Source of the DNA: Saprospiraceae bacterium
Lineage (GTDB): Bacteria; Bacteroidota; Bacteroidia; Chitinophagales; Saprospiraceae
Direction: 5' to 3'
Assembly: GCA_014379065.1 (NCBI GenBank)
Contig: JACMMM010000126.1
Coordinates: 1-14,362 of the forward strand
Length of the DNA: 14,362 nucleotides
Shown here: positions 7,322-14,346 of the stretch, in pieces
How positions within the stretch are numbered: the stretch's first letter is position 1
Layout of the letters: every line of letters begins with the position of its first letter
The notes under the pieces: model-generated
Databases searched by the model: none
The model's input: the letters and a program-made list of their open reading frames with translations, nothing else
What the model was told of the DNA's origin: nothing
Made by a program: the position numbers and the translations under genes

Positions 7322-10300
7322 CTACTTGATTACTATTATCTTCCTATACGTTGATTTTGTGTTGGACTTAACTTGTATCAAATAGATGCCTGCATTTACA
7401 TCCGAAATATCAACTTCAGTGTTGAGTTCTCCATTAATTATATCAAATCTTTTACTATAAATAATAGAGCCAATTGCATTAATACAATTGATTTCAATCT
7501 CTTTTTCAATTCCTGATTTCAGGGAAATCTTAAAGATCCCATAGTTAGGATTTGGAAAAACTTCAATCATTCCAATATTATTGAACTCTTCGATACCTAC
7601 AAGATAAGCAAATGGTTCAGACAAAGTGCTACAACCATTAGTGTTAATCGCTGCAACTGTATAAAATCCAGAGCCAATAGTATCCGCTTTAATTATCTGA
7701 CCAACGGCTACTGGGACATTGTTTAGATACCACTGATAGGTACAGCCTTGAATTGTTGAAGAAGCAAGTAATGTCCCACTTTGTATGATGCTTGGTTGAC
7801 TTGGAATACTACTTGGGTTGATAATGACACTGCTGACGTTTGTAAAACAATTATTTCCATCAGTAAAAGTAAGGAGGTAAGTCCCTGGCTGGTTAATTGA
7901 AATACTTGAAGTTGTAGCACCAGTTGACCACAAATAAGAGTTACTATCATCATTATAATATTCGCTTGTTGAATTTGGGACAATGTTTGAAGAGTAAAGT
8001 TCTAATGATGAACCTTGACAAATGTAATTAGTCGAGGCAAAAATATTTACATTTGTTTCTTCAATTAAAGATACAGTAACCACTTGTGAGGCTATCAAAT
8101 TTCCAGCACCATCATTAACAAGTACGCTGTAATTGCCCGGTTTAGATACTGTGATTGCGTTGGTTGATTCTCCTGTGTTCCAGTAATAACTTACTCCTTG
8201 AGTTGCTGTAAGTACAACAGAACCATTAGGGCAAATAAATGTGTTAGATGCCAAAATCAAGGGGGCTTCTATTGTCCCTCCGCCTGCACCACCCAATTCA
8301 GCATCAAATAAGAAATTGCATGCAAAATCATTTTTGGGTCCTGTCATCCCAAGACTGTTACCGTTACTTAACCTTTGAACACAAGAAATGCCATTCGAAA
8401 AATCGGACTTGATATTCTTATACAAAGCGCAGTGGGTGTGCGAACCAGTACCATATCCCGTCATACCCACTGTACCAAGTAAGTCTCCTACTTTTACTTT
8501 TTGACCAGTATTTATTACTCCATCAACCATATAGAGATGTGAAACTCGGAATGCAAAATTATCATCAATGTCAGAAAGAATTACAATGGAGTTGCCAAAG
8601 CCATTACCACAACAACTTGACGAACAATTCTGCATGCAATACGGGGAACAAGTTTTCTGTGCATAAATTACTGTTCCGGATAATGGGGAATAAAAATTTT
8701 CTTGACAATCTCCTCCTGACCGATTCCAATCTTGTGCATGCCAATCACCTCCAATGTGGCCATCTTCTCCCTGTTTGCTACCACCACCACCTTCATCGCC
8801 AGATTTCCACCCATCTCTACTAGCGGCATTTGGGTTATCGTGCCAACTTGAATTTGGATAAGGCCAATATATATGAGAAAGCGTTGAATTTAATGAAAAA
8901 CCAAGACCATTTGAAGGTGCTTTGATTTCAAATATCGAATTACTTACTACTTCGGTGTTGCCGCCGGAATAAAAGATCTTAATTTTAATTTTGCATTTGG
9001 TGGAAACAAAATTAGGTACAGTCCAGGCATAATTCAATGTAGAATTTGATGTTGACTGCCCCCAAATAAAATTCCAATTAAGTCCATTATCAATTGAATA
9101 TTCAATTTGCTTACCGACAATGTTCCCCGAAATCGTTCCAGTTATGTTATGGGTTGTACCAACTTCCCAAATTTCTCCTCCCATTGGTGAGGTGATTTGA
9201 ATGTTCGGGTTGGTGTTAACAACAAATAAAGTTGCGGGACTGCTCGTTGCGTTATATAACCCATTACAATTTGTAATGTAGCAACTGTATGTGCTTCCAT
9301 TATCGGCCAATAAAAGTGTTGGTGTTGTGTAATTCGAATTGGTCGCGCCGGATATATTTGCTCCATTTTTTTTCCATTGGTAAGTGAATGGTGAAGTTCC
9401 GTTTGCTAAAACAGAAAATGATGCCGTGGTTCCAACATTTGATGACTGGTTTTGTGGCTGTGTTCCAATTGAAACTGCACTACAATTGGAGTTTACTGTT
9501 AATAAAGCATTGTTGCTCGATACATTATATAACCCATTACAATTTGTAATGTAGCAACTATAAGTATTCCCATTGTCAGACAGCGAAAGAGTTGGTGTTG
9601 TGTAATTCGAATTGGTCGCGCCGGGTATATTTGTTCCATTTTTTTTCCATTGGTAAGTGAATGGTGAAGTTCCGTTTGGACTTACAGAAAATGATGCAGT
9701 GTTCCCAACAATAGTAGTTTGGTTTTGTGGAGATGTCCCTATTGAAACTGGCGTGCAAAGAACATTGACAGTTAAATTTGCACTGTTACTTGTTTTCTGT
9801 TCATTATTATTGCAATTTTTTATAATACAATAATAATAATTGCCATTATCAGATATAGTTAGGGTAGGGGTTGTGTAGGAGGAATTTGTTGCTCCGGATA
9901 TTTGATTGCCATTCTTATACCATTGGTAAATAAATGGGGAAGTTCCATTTACAGATACATTAAATGTTGCTGTATTTCCAGCATTGACCGTTTGATTTTG
10001 AGGTTGCGAAGTAATTGAAACCCCATTACAAGGTGGAGCTATTACAATTAGTCTAACATCATCTAATCTAATAAGTGATTTATTGCTAATATCAGTATAG
10101 CCATCAAATTCAACCCTGACATTTGCACCAAAAAATGAGGATGGTATATCAATAAAGTATTGATTATATGATTTAACACCATAGACATCGTTGTACCATT
10201 CACTAGTTTGACCATTATCTTCATTTACTATTTTAATGTATAAATAATCAAAGCCTGGGTCTGGCTCTTCAGAATTACAACTGAAATAGAAATAAAGTGT

Positions 10301-10561
10301 TGCAGTTGACGTATTCGAAGAAATGTAAACTGATTGATTAAGGTTGCCAGACAAGTCATTCCCTTTGCCACCAGTTGGTGTTGAAAGATAAGCATAGCCC
10401 GGGCAACTAAAACAGACAGAATAGTTACTATTGTAATGAAAGTCTCCGCTACTTTCCCATCCAGAGTTTGTCTCAGAAAAATTACCGTTTTCAATTATGT
10501 CAACTTGAGAAAAAAGTTGAAAAGAAAGGGCAAGAATAAGAATAGTAAAAGTAAATTTCAT
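7322..10561 (-). CDS. Large secreted Ig-like repeat / M23 peptidase protein with T9SS tail
   Basis: A predicted exported protein of 1079 residues. Order: signal peptide (1-19, cleavage near FSQ|VD); a jelly-roll, CBM-like domain (about 20-175, NGNFSETNSGW ... RLDDVRLIV); three Ig-like repeats of about 91 residues (about 179-267, 269-357, 360-448), each with QPQNQ- or SPQNQ-, Y-QW-KNG and TYSCYI-type motifs; a beta domain starting ITSPMGGEIWEVGTTHNITG (457-548); an M23 metallopeptidase domain (about 555-750); PKD- or Ig-like domains (about 770-985); and a T9SS sorting domain (about 998-1079, VFPNPNYGIFKI ... AGIYLIQV). M23 residues: an H/D pair within HIGGDWHAQDWN (H602/D606 or H609/D611), H675 in SHLY, and HTH (708-710). 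M23 enzymes cut peptidoglycan cross-bridges or peptides; the target here is unknown. The gene is much AT-richer than its neighbours. It stands alone, with a promoter motif about 57 bases upstream. Confidence 0.88.
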   Translation of the reverse strand: MKFTFTILILALSFQLFSQVDIIENGNFSETNSGWESSGDFHYNSNYSVCFSCPGYAYLSTPTGGKGNDLSGNLNQSVYISSNTSTATLYFYFSCNSEEPDPGFDYLYIKIVNEDNGQTSEWYNDVYGVKSYNQYFIDIPSSFFGANVRVEFDGYTDISNKSLIRLDDVRLIVIAPPCNGVSITSQPQNQTVNAGNTATFNVSVNGTSPFIYQWYKNGNQISGATNSSYTTPTLTISDNGNYYYCIIKNCNNNEQKTSNSANLTVNVLCTPVSIGTSPQNQTTIVGNTASFSVSPNGTSPFTYQWKKNGTNIPGATNSNYTTPTLSLSDNGNTYSCYITNCNGLYNVSSNNALLTVNSNCSAVSIGTQPQNQSSNVGTTASFSVLANGTSPFTYQWKKNGANISGATNSNYTTPTLLLADNGSTYSCYITNCNGLYNATSSPATLFVVNTNPNIQITSPMGGEIWEVGTTHNITGTISGNIVGKQIEYSIDNGLNWNFIWGQSTSNSTLNYAWTVPNFVSTKCKIKIKIFYSGGNTEVVSNSIFEIKAPSNGLGFSLNSTLSHIYWPYPNSSWHDNPNAASRDGWKSGDEGGGGSKQGEDGHIGGDWHAQDWNRSGGDCQENFYSPLSGTVIYAQKTCSPYCMQNCSSSCCGNGFGNSIVILSDIDDNFAFRVSHLYMVDGVINTGQKVKVGDLLGTVGMTGYGTGSHTHCALYKNIKSDFSNGISCVQRLSNGNSLGMTGPKNDFACNFLFDAELGGAGGGTIEAPLILASNTFICPNGSVVLTATQGVSYYWNTGESTNAITVSKPGNYSVLVNDGAGNLIASQVVTVSLIEETNVNIFASTNYICQGSSLELYSSNIVPNSTSEYYNDDSNSYLWSTGATTSSISINQPGTYLLTFTDGNNCFTNVSSVIINPSSIPSQPSIIQSGTLLASSTIQGCTYQWYLNNVPVAVGQIIKADTIGSGFYTVAAINTNGCSTLSEPFAYLVGIEEFNNIGMIEVFPNPNYGIFKISLKSGIEKEIEINCINAIGSIIYSKRFDIINGELNTEVDISDVNAGIYLIQVKSNTKSTYRKIIVIK
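9318..9678. repeat. Near-identical DNA in adjacent Ig-like repeat units
   Basis: Segments 9318-9405 and 9591-9678 (88 bases, spaced exactly 273 bases or 91 codons) differ at only two positions that I can find. They encode the matching part of the second and third Ig-like repeats of the large secreted protein. The first repeat has clearly diverged. This points to recent duplication or gene conversion between two units. Confidence 0.88.
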
Positions 10562-10617
10562 TTCATTAAGAATTAAATGTTATTAAAATTCAGAAAATCC
10601 AAAGTGAAAAATCAGGC

Positions 10618-10625
10618 CAAAGTTA
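10618..10625 (-). promoter_or_regulatory. -7 promoter motif (TAACTTTG) for the Ig-M23 gene
   Basis: Read on the minus strand, 10625-10618 is TAACTTTG, an exact TAnnTTTG match. It gives a leader of about 50 bases to the ATG at 10561. The leader is A/T-rich with no Shine-Dalgarno sequence. A convincing -33 element is not visible. Confidence 0.55.
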
Positions 10626-10631
10626 TTGTTG

Positions 10632-10672
10632 GGTCGGCAATTACTTTCGTGGATTATGGTCGGTAATTACTT
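10632..10672. repeat. Pair of 15-base direct repeats upstream of the Ig-M23 promoter motif
   Basis: GGTCGGCAATTACTT (10632-10646) and GGTCGGTAATTACTT (10658-10672) differ at one base and start 26 bases apart. Both lie directly upstream of the minus-strand -7 motif, where an activator would bind. This role is inferred from position only. Confidence 0.55.
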
Positions 10673-10801
10673 CATTGTCGCTTCGATTATTATTTCTCTC
10701 TTTTTTAGTTTCACGAACGTTGGTTGTTCGTCAACCCACGCTATATAGATCCTTTTGCGTAAAACCCCCACTTTATCGCCACCTAATCCACAATCCACAA
10801 A

Positions 10802-10850
10802 TGTCAGTTGCGTGAATACAACCAATTTGGTTGGATTCACGCAACTGGCA
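10802..10850. repeat. 49-base near-perfect palindrome
   Basis: Arms of 24 bases fold around a single central base. The outer half AGTTGCGTGAAT pairs exactly with ATTCACGCAACT, and CAACCAA pairs with TTGGTTG. There is one internal A/G mismatch and one outer wobble. No T-tract follows on either strand, so terminator function is doubtful. It lies in the gap between two divergent genes. Confidence 0.88.
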
Positions 10851-11161
10851 AGCCGATAACTGGTAGGGAGATATTTGATTCATTCAGTAGTTTTTTAAGG
10901 TGTAAAAGTAAGTCTCAAATTCAAACCTCCAAATCATCTAACGTATTTTTTAATTTATCCCAACTTTTTTTGGTAGCACTGGGTTAAATCTCATTTGGTT
11001 TACTGCTTTCATGCCCCAATTCGTTCTTGAATGTAGCGCAAGCCGCAAGTCTAAAGTCGCAGGTCACCAGCCCTGAAAACGCTTTGGTCGAAAGCAGTTG
11101 ACGTGTTTCCCTCATTTTTTCCTATTTTTCGGCGGATTCTAAAAAGAAAAACGCTTCATCT
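10851..11161. other. Gene-free leader region of the response regulator
   Basis: No convincing gene is present; the only short frame (from 11011, 21 codons) has no support. A weak promoter match, TATTTTTC (11123-11130, one base off TAnnTTTG), lies 31 bases before the response regulator ATG. The rest of the 10562-11161 gap holds the promoter motif, direct repeats and palindrome listed separately, plus a 6-bp inverted repeat ACGAAC/GTTCGT at 10713-10731. Confidence 0.45.
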
Positions 11162-11932
11162 ATGTCCTCCATGCCGCAAACTATTCCACAATTCCCAAAC
11201 GCCCATTTGCCACACCCGCTCAAGTGCATCATCGTTGAAGATGAGCCATTGGCTGCTGAGATATTGGCTGAATATGTGAACCAAACACCCTTCCTCGAGC
11301 TCACCCACGTCTGCTTCGATGCGATCAAAGCCCTCGACGTGGTGCGCCAAAATCCCGTGGATGTAATGTTCCTCGACATCAACCTCCCCAAACTTGACGG
11401 CCTGGAGTTTTTGAAAACCCTCCTACACCAGCCCCGCGTCATTATTACTTCTGCTTACCACGAGTATGCCGTGGAAGGTTTTGAGTTGCAAGTGACGGAT
11501 TACCTGCTAAAACCCATTGAATTTGCCCGCTATACCAAAGCAGTCAACAAACTCCTGCAACCCCAGCGTCACGCGGATGCAACCATAAATAAGCCTGCCG
11601 AACACCTTGTGCGGCCTTATTATTTTTTCACGGTCAGCAAGCGTTCGGTGAAGATTTACCTCGACGAAATTCTCTTTGTGGAGAGCCTAAAAGATTCAGT
11701 CTCCATTGTTACGAAGTCAAAGGCTTACAACACGCACTACCAGTTGGGCGAGTTGGAAGACTTGATGCGTTCCGACAATTTTTTGCGTATTCACCGCTCA
11801 TTCATGGTCGCAATTGACAAAATTGAGTCTTTCTCTGCTGCCGAAGTCGAGATCGCTGGTCGCACCTTACCCATTGGCCGCAGCCACAAATTGTATGTAA
11901 TGGAGAAATTGGGTAGGGGGCAGGGGCAGTAG
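11162..11932 (+). CDS. LytTR-family response regulator
   Basis: A 256-residue two-component regulator that would bind DNA when phosphorylated. The receiver domain (about 20-133) has the acidic pair E26/D27 in IIVEDEP, the phospho-acceptor D72 in VMFLDINLP, S97 in ITSAY (switch position) and K117 in LLKPIE. The LytTR DNA-binding domain (about 150-248) shows FFTVSKRSVKIYLDEILFVES and FLRIHRSFMVAIDKIE, typical of the AgrA/LytR group. About 18 residues precede the receiver; M4 is an alternative start, and no Shine-Dalgarno sequence decides between them. The last six residues, GRGQGQ, are encoded by a GGGGCAG-rich repeat that also holds the stop codon. The next gene on the same strand is a LytS-type histidine kinase, the likely partner, after 368 bases of repeats. 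Regulated genes are unknown. Confidence 0.93.
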   Translation: MSSMPQTIPQFPNAHLPHPLKCIIVEDEPLAAEILAEYVNQTPFLELTHVCFDAIKALDVVRQNPVDVMFLDINLPKLDGLEFLKTLLHQPRVIITSAYHEYAVEGFELQVTDYLLKPIEFARYTKAVNKLLQPQRHADATINKPAEHLVRPYYFFTVSKRSVKIYLDEILFVESLKDSVSIVTKSKAYNTHYQLGELEDLMRSDNFLRIHRSFMVAIDKIESFSAAEVEIAGRTLPIGRSHKLYVMEKLGRGQGQ

Positions 11933-11967
11933 GCAGGGGCAGAGGCAGTTGCAGGGGTAGGGGTAGG
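11911..11967 (+). repeat. G-rich GGGGCAG/GGGGTAG repeat spanning the regulator's stop codon
   Basis: Irregular repeats of GGGGCAG and GGGGTAG run from the last codons of the response regulator through its TAG stop (11930-11932) to 11967. Runs of three to five G separated by two-base spacers (GGGTAGGGGGCAGGGG) have the form of a G-quadruplex on the coding strand. Folding is inferred, not shown. Confidence 0.75.
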
Positions 11968-11970
11968 TTT

Positions 11971-12073
11971 ACCCGCCGTAGCCTTCCTGCCCGCCAAGTC
12001 TCGGCAGGCGGGAGCGAAGGAGGGAGTAGGTTTAACCGCCGTTTTACCCGCCGTAGCTTTAGCGAAGGCGGGG
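11971..12073. repeat. GC-rich CCCGCC/GGCGGG hairpin repeats
   Basis: ACCCGCCGTAGC occurs at 11971-11982 and again at 12046-12057. The second copy closes a hairpin with GGCGGG at 12067-12072 around a nested GCT/AGC. Between them, CCTGCC (11986-11991) can pair with GGCAGG (12003-12008), or CCCGCC (11990-11995) with GGCGGG (12007-12012), with CCTTC/GAAGG outside. These look like dispersed intergenic repeat units. Any of them may attenuate transcription from the regulator into the kinase gene. Confidence 0.7.
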
Positions 12074-12098
12074 TCTGTTTTATCGAATCTGCTCCTGA

Positions 12099-12284
12099 TT
12101 TTACTTTCGCGCTTTAGCCGCATAGCGGCCTAACGTCGGTAGGAATCGCATTCAAGCATCGATTCGGAGGTGCAGAGCACCGGAACATTGTGCCAAGTGT
12201 TCCGGTGCTCTGCACCGTATCATCTACTCCATGCTATTATCTACCGACGTTAGGCCGCTACGCGGCTAAAGTGCCAAAGTAAAA
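12099..12284. repeat. 186-base composite palindrome upstream of the kinase gene
   Basis: The outer arms 12099-12142 and 12241-12284 (44 bases each) are reverse complements with three mismatches (12108, 12111, 12122). The central arms 12169-12187 and 12198-12216 (GGTGCAGAGCACCGGAACA and its exact complement) form a perfect 19-bp stem with a 10-base loop. The spacers between (12143-12168, 12217-12240) keep traces of complementarity (AATCGCAT versus AATAGCAT). Each outer arm also holds a local hairpin, GCCGC-nnn-GCGGC. It has the form of a MITE or large REP element without a transposase. The right arm ends two bases before the kinase promoter motif. Confidence 0.9.
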
Positions 12285-12285
12285 C

Positions 12286-12293
12286 TAACTTTG
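12286..12293 (+). promoter_or_regulatory. -7 promoter motif (TAACTTTG) for the histidine kinase
   Basis: TAACTTTG is an exact TAnnTTTG match and ends seven bases before the ATG at 12301. This implies an own promoter and a leaderless or very short leader. The palindrome arm occupies the region where a -33 element would lie; no TTG is seen at the usual distance. Confidence 0.65.
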
Positions 12294-12300
12294 CATCCAC

Positions 12301-14211
12301 ATGCAAAGCCTTGCCAATCAAACTAAATCTACTGCCGCCGACGACAGCACGCTGTTGCGCCGCCTGAGCGACAACCTTGCGCGCTGGGCTTTCACTGATT
12401 TTGAACAATCCAAGTACGCCCTCGCCGAACTGGGCCGCTTGCTCACGCCGCGTAGCCCCTTTGATGTCCGCCTTTCCTACCACCGCAGCGCAGCCTTTCT
12501 GGAAAACCAGTGGTATCGCTACGATCAATCTCTTTTGCACGCCCGACTTGCGGTGAGCATTCTTGAAAGTCTTGCCGATGGCTGGGCTTTGGCCGAAACT
12601 TGGGCCGACATCGCGGCAACCCACCTCAACCAGCGGGACTGGACGGCTGCCGAAGACGCGCTCCAACGCGCCCGGCGCTTCCTTGGGGATGATGCGCCAC
12701 CCCGGCTTCGTGCCCACGTCACCTGTCGCGAAGGTTTTTTCTACCTTCATCTGGGCAACCCCCGAAAAGCACTCGATTGCCTGATGGAGGCCGAAAAAGA
12801 ATTCCTGGAGTTGGAAGAAAACAGCGCCACGCTCAAGGACTGGTACATCAAAACCTTGATACTCAGCGGACTGGGTGAACTCTACGAATACCTTGGGGAA
12901 GAAGACAAAAGCCAGGAGGCTTACCGTAGCGTGTTGCCCATAGTGGAAAAACATCAGCTCCGGCCGCGCTTGGCCTGGCATTACCTAAATGCCGGGCGTG
13001 CAGCCCTTGCCCGCAACGATATGGAGCATGCACAAGGGCATTTTGAAAAAGCGCTTACGGTGGTAGGTGCAGGAGAATCGGAGGCAAAAACACTGGCGCT
13101 CAGCAATTTGGGCATCTTGGCAACTTTGGCAGGTAATGCTCCAAAGGCTTTCAATCTCTTTGGTCAAGCGGCGGCTGATTACGACCCTCCTGCCAAACCC
13201 TCCGATTTTACCAACCTTTCAAAAATAGAAAGTTGGAGCGCCGGACTTTACTTCCAATTGGAAAATACGCCCGAAGCAGAGCGGCATTTCTTGCGGGCCT
13301 GGGAAATTGGCCAACAAGGAAACGACCTCTACCACCTCGCCCAAGTAAGCCAACGGCTTGCCATGCTTTACGAAAACACGGGCCGATTCGATCGCGCATT
13401 TGAGTGGCAACGCCGGGTGACAGAACTCAACCAAACCCATTTCAGCAACCTGCGCGACAACGAACGGCAGGAGATAGAAGCCCGCCACCAACTCGAGCGC
13501 AGCCAACAGGAAAGCCAGATGGCACGTCTTCGCGTTGCCGGGCTTCAACTTCGTGCGCTCCGTGCCCAGATGAACCCGCACTTCATGTTCAATTCGTTGA
13601 ACGCCATTCAGGGATTGGTCACTTCAGGGCGCAATCCGGAGGCGGAATCCTATCTGGCCAAATTTGCCAAGATGATGCGCCATACGTTGGAATATTCAGA
13701 ATTGGAGGAGGTGTCTTTGGAGCAGGAAATTGAATTTCTCGAACGCTATTTAGACATCAACCGAAAATTGCGCTTCCGGGACCGCCTTGATTTTCAAATC
13801 ATTGCGCCCAAAAATGAGGAACTCGACGAGCTTTTCGTGCCGACTATGATCGTACAGCCATTTGTCGAAAACGCCATTGAACACGGACTGCGCCCCCGCC
13901 AAGAAGGCCGCCTCACCATTCGATTCGAAGTGATGCCCGACGATGAATACCTGCTACGCTGCACTATTGAAGACGATGGAGTAGGCGTCAACAAAGGCCA
14001 AGAGAAAGCAGCCGCCCAAGCAGGGGCGGGCTTCCAGAAACATCGTTCGCGTGGCATGGAAATCACGCATGAGCGCTTGCTTTTGCTCCACCAGATACAG
14101 AAGCGGCCGGGCGACAGTTTTATCCAAATCCAGGACTTGGCCGACATAACCAATGGCCAACGCTCGGGCACCAGGGTGGAAGTGCTGCTACCGATTTTGA
14201 ACGGGGAATGA
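12301..14211 (+). CDS. Cytoplasmic TPR sensor histidine kinase, LytS/HisKA_7TM-independent type
   Basis: A 636-residue kinase that would phosphorylate a LytTR regulator, most likely the one encoded just upstream. Residues 1 to about 370 are helical TPR-like repeats (for example NLGILATLAGNAPKAFNLFGQAA, shown here in part as NLGILATLAGNAP), suited to sensing a protein or peptide partner. A coiled coil (about 375-420, rich in E, R and Q) leads into the His_kinase (LytS) domain with the phospho-acceptor H427 in QMNPHFMFNSLN. The ATPase domain has the N-box QPFVENAIEHGL (N524) and the G1 box EDDGVGV (D559, G560). The second glycine box is reduced to SRGMEITHERL, as is common in Bacteroidota relatives. 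There is no signal peptide or membrane segment, so the signal must be internal or come through a partner. The start is set by the TAACTTTG motif seven bases upstream. Confidence 0.92.
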   Translation: MQSLANQTKSTAADDSTLLRRLSDNLARWAFTDFEQSKYALAELGRLLTPRSPFDVRLSYHRSAAFLENQWYRYDQSLLHARLAVSILESLADGWALAETWADIAATHLNQRDWTAAEDALQRARRFLGDDAPPRLRAHVTCREGFFYLHLGNPRKALDCLMEAEKEFLELEENSATLKDWYIKTLILSGLGELYEYLGEEDKSQEAYRSVLPIVEKHQLRPRLAWHYLNAGRAALARNDMEHAQGHFEKALTVVGAGESEAKTLALSNLGILATLAGNAPKAFNLFGQAAADYDPPAKPSDFTNLSKIESWSAGLYFQLENTPEAERHFLRAWEIGQQGNDLYHLAQVSQRLAMLYENTGRFDRAFEWQRRVTELNQTHFSNLRDNERQEIEARHQLERSQQESQMARLRVAGLQLRALRAQMNPHFMFNSLNAIQGLVTSGRNPEAESYLAKFAKMMRHTLEYSELEEVSLEQEIEFLERYLDINRKLRFRDRLDFQIIAPKNEELDELFVPTMIVQPFVENAIEHGLRPRQEGRLTIRFEVMPDDEYLLRCTIEDDGVGVNKGQEKAAAQAGAGFQKHRSRGMEITHERLLLLHQIQKRPGDSFIQIQDLADITNGQRSGTRVEVLLPILNGE

Positions 14212-14285
14212 GTGGAAAAATGATGCGTTAGACCAACTTAACCCTAAATTAACCTCGCATGTAAGCAAAGACCTATTCAGCTGTC

Positions 14286-14293
14286 TATTTTTG
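14286..14293 (+). promoter_or_regulatory. -7-like promoter motif (TATTTTTG) near the right edge
   Basis: TATTTTTG matches TAnnTTTG exactly and lies 53 bases before a possible ATG at 14347. The AT-rich setting raises the chance of a coincidental match. Confidence 0.4.
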
Positions 14294-14346
14294 CCCAAGT
14301 AATATTCCTAACCTATTACAAAAACGAAGTACCAACTTTCTCCCTT

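Noticed and set aside
9256..9290. Palindrome ATTACAA-T-TTGTAAT within the Ig repeats
   Set aside because: It falls in coding sequence for a conserved CYITNC motif and recurs with the repeat, so it follows from the codons used.
11011..11076. Short open frame of 21 codons in the regulator leader
   Set aside because: It has no ribosome site, no recognisable sequence and lies in repeat-like text (AAGTCTAAAGTCGCAGGTC).
12250..12981. Minus-strand open frame of 243 codons over the kinase 5' end
   Set aside because: Shadow of the TPR region; it would end within the palindrome arm and shows no recognisable motif.
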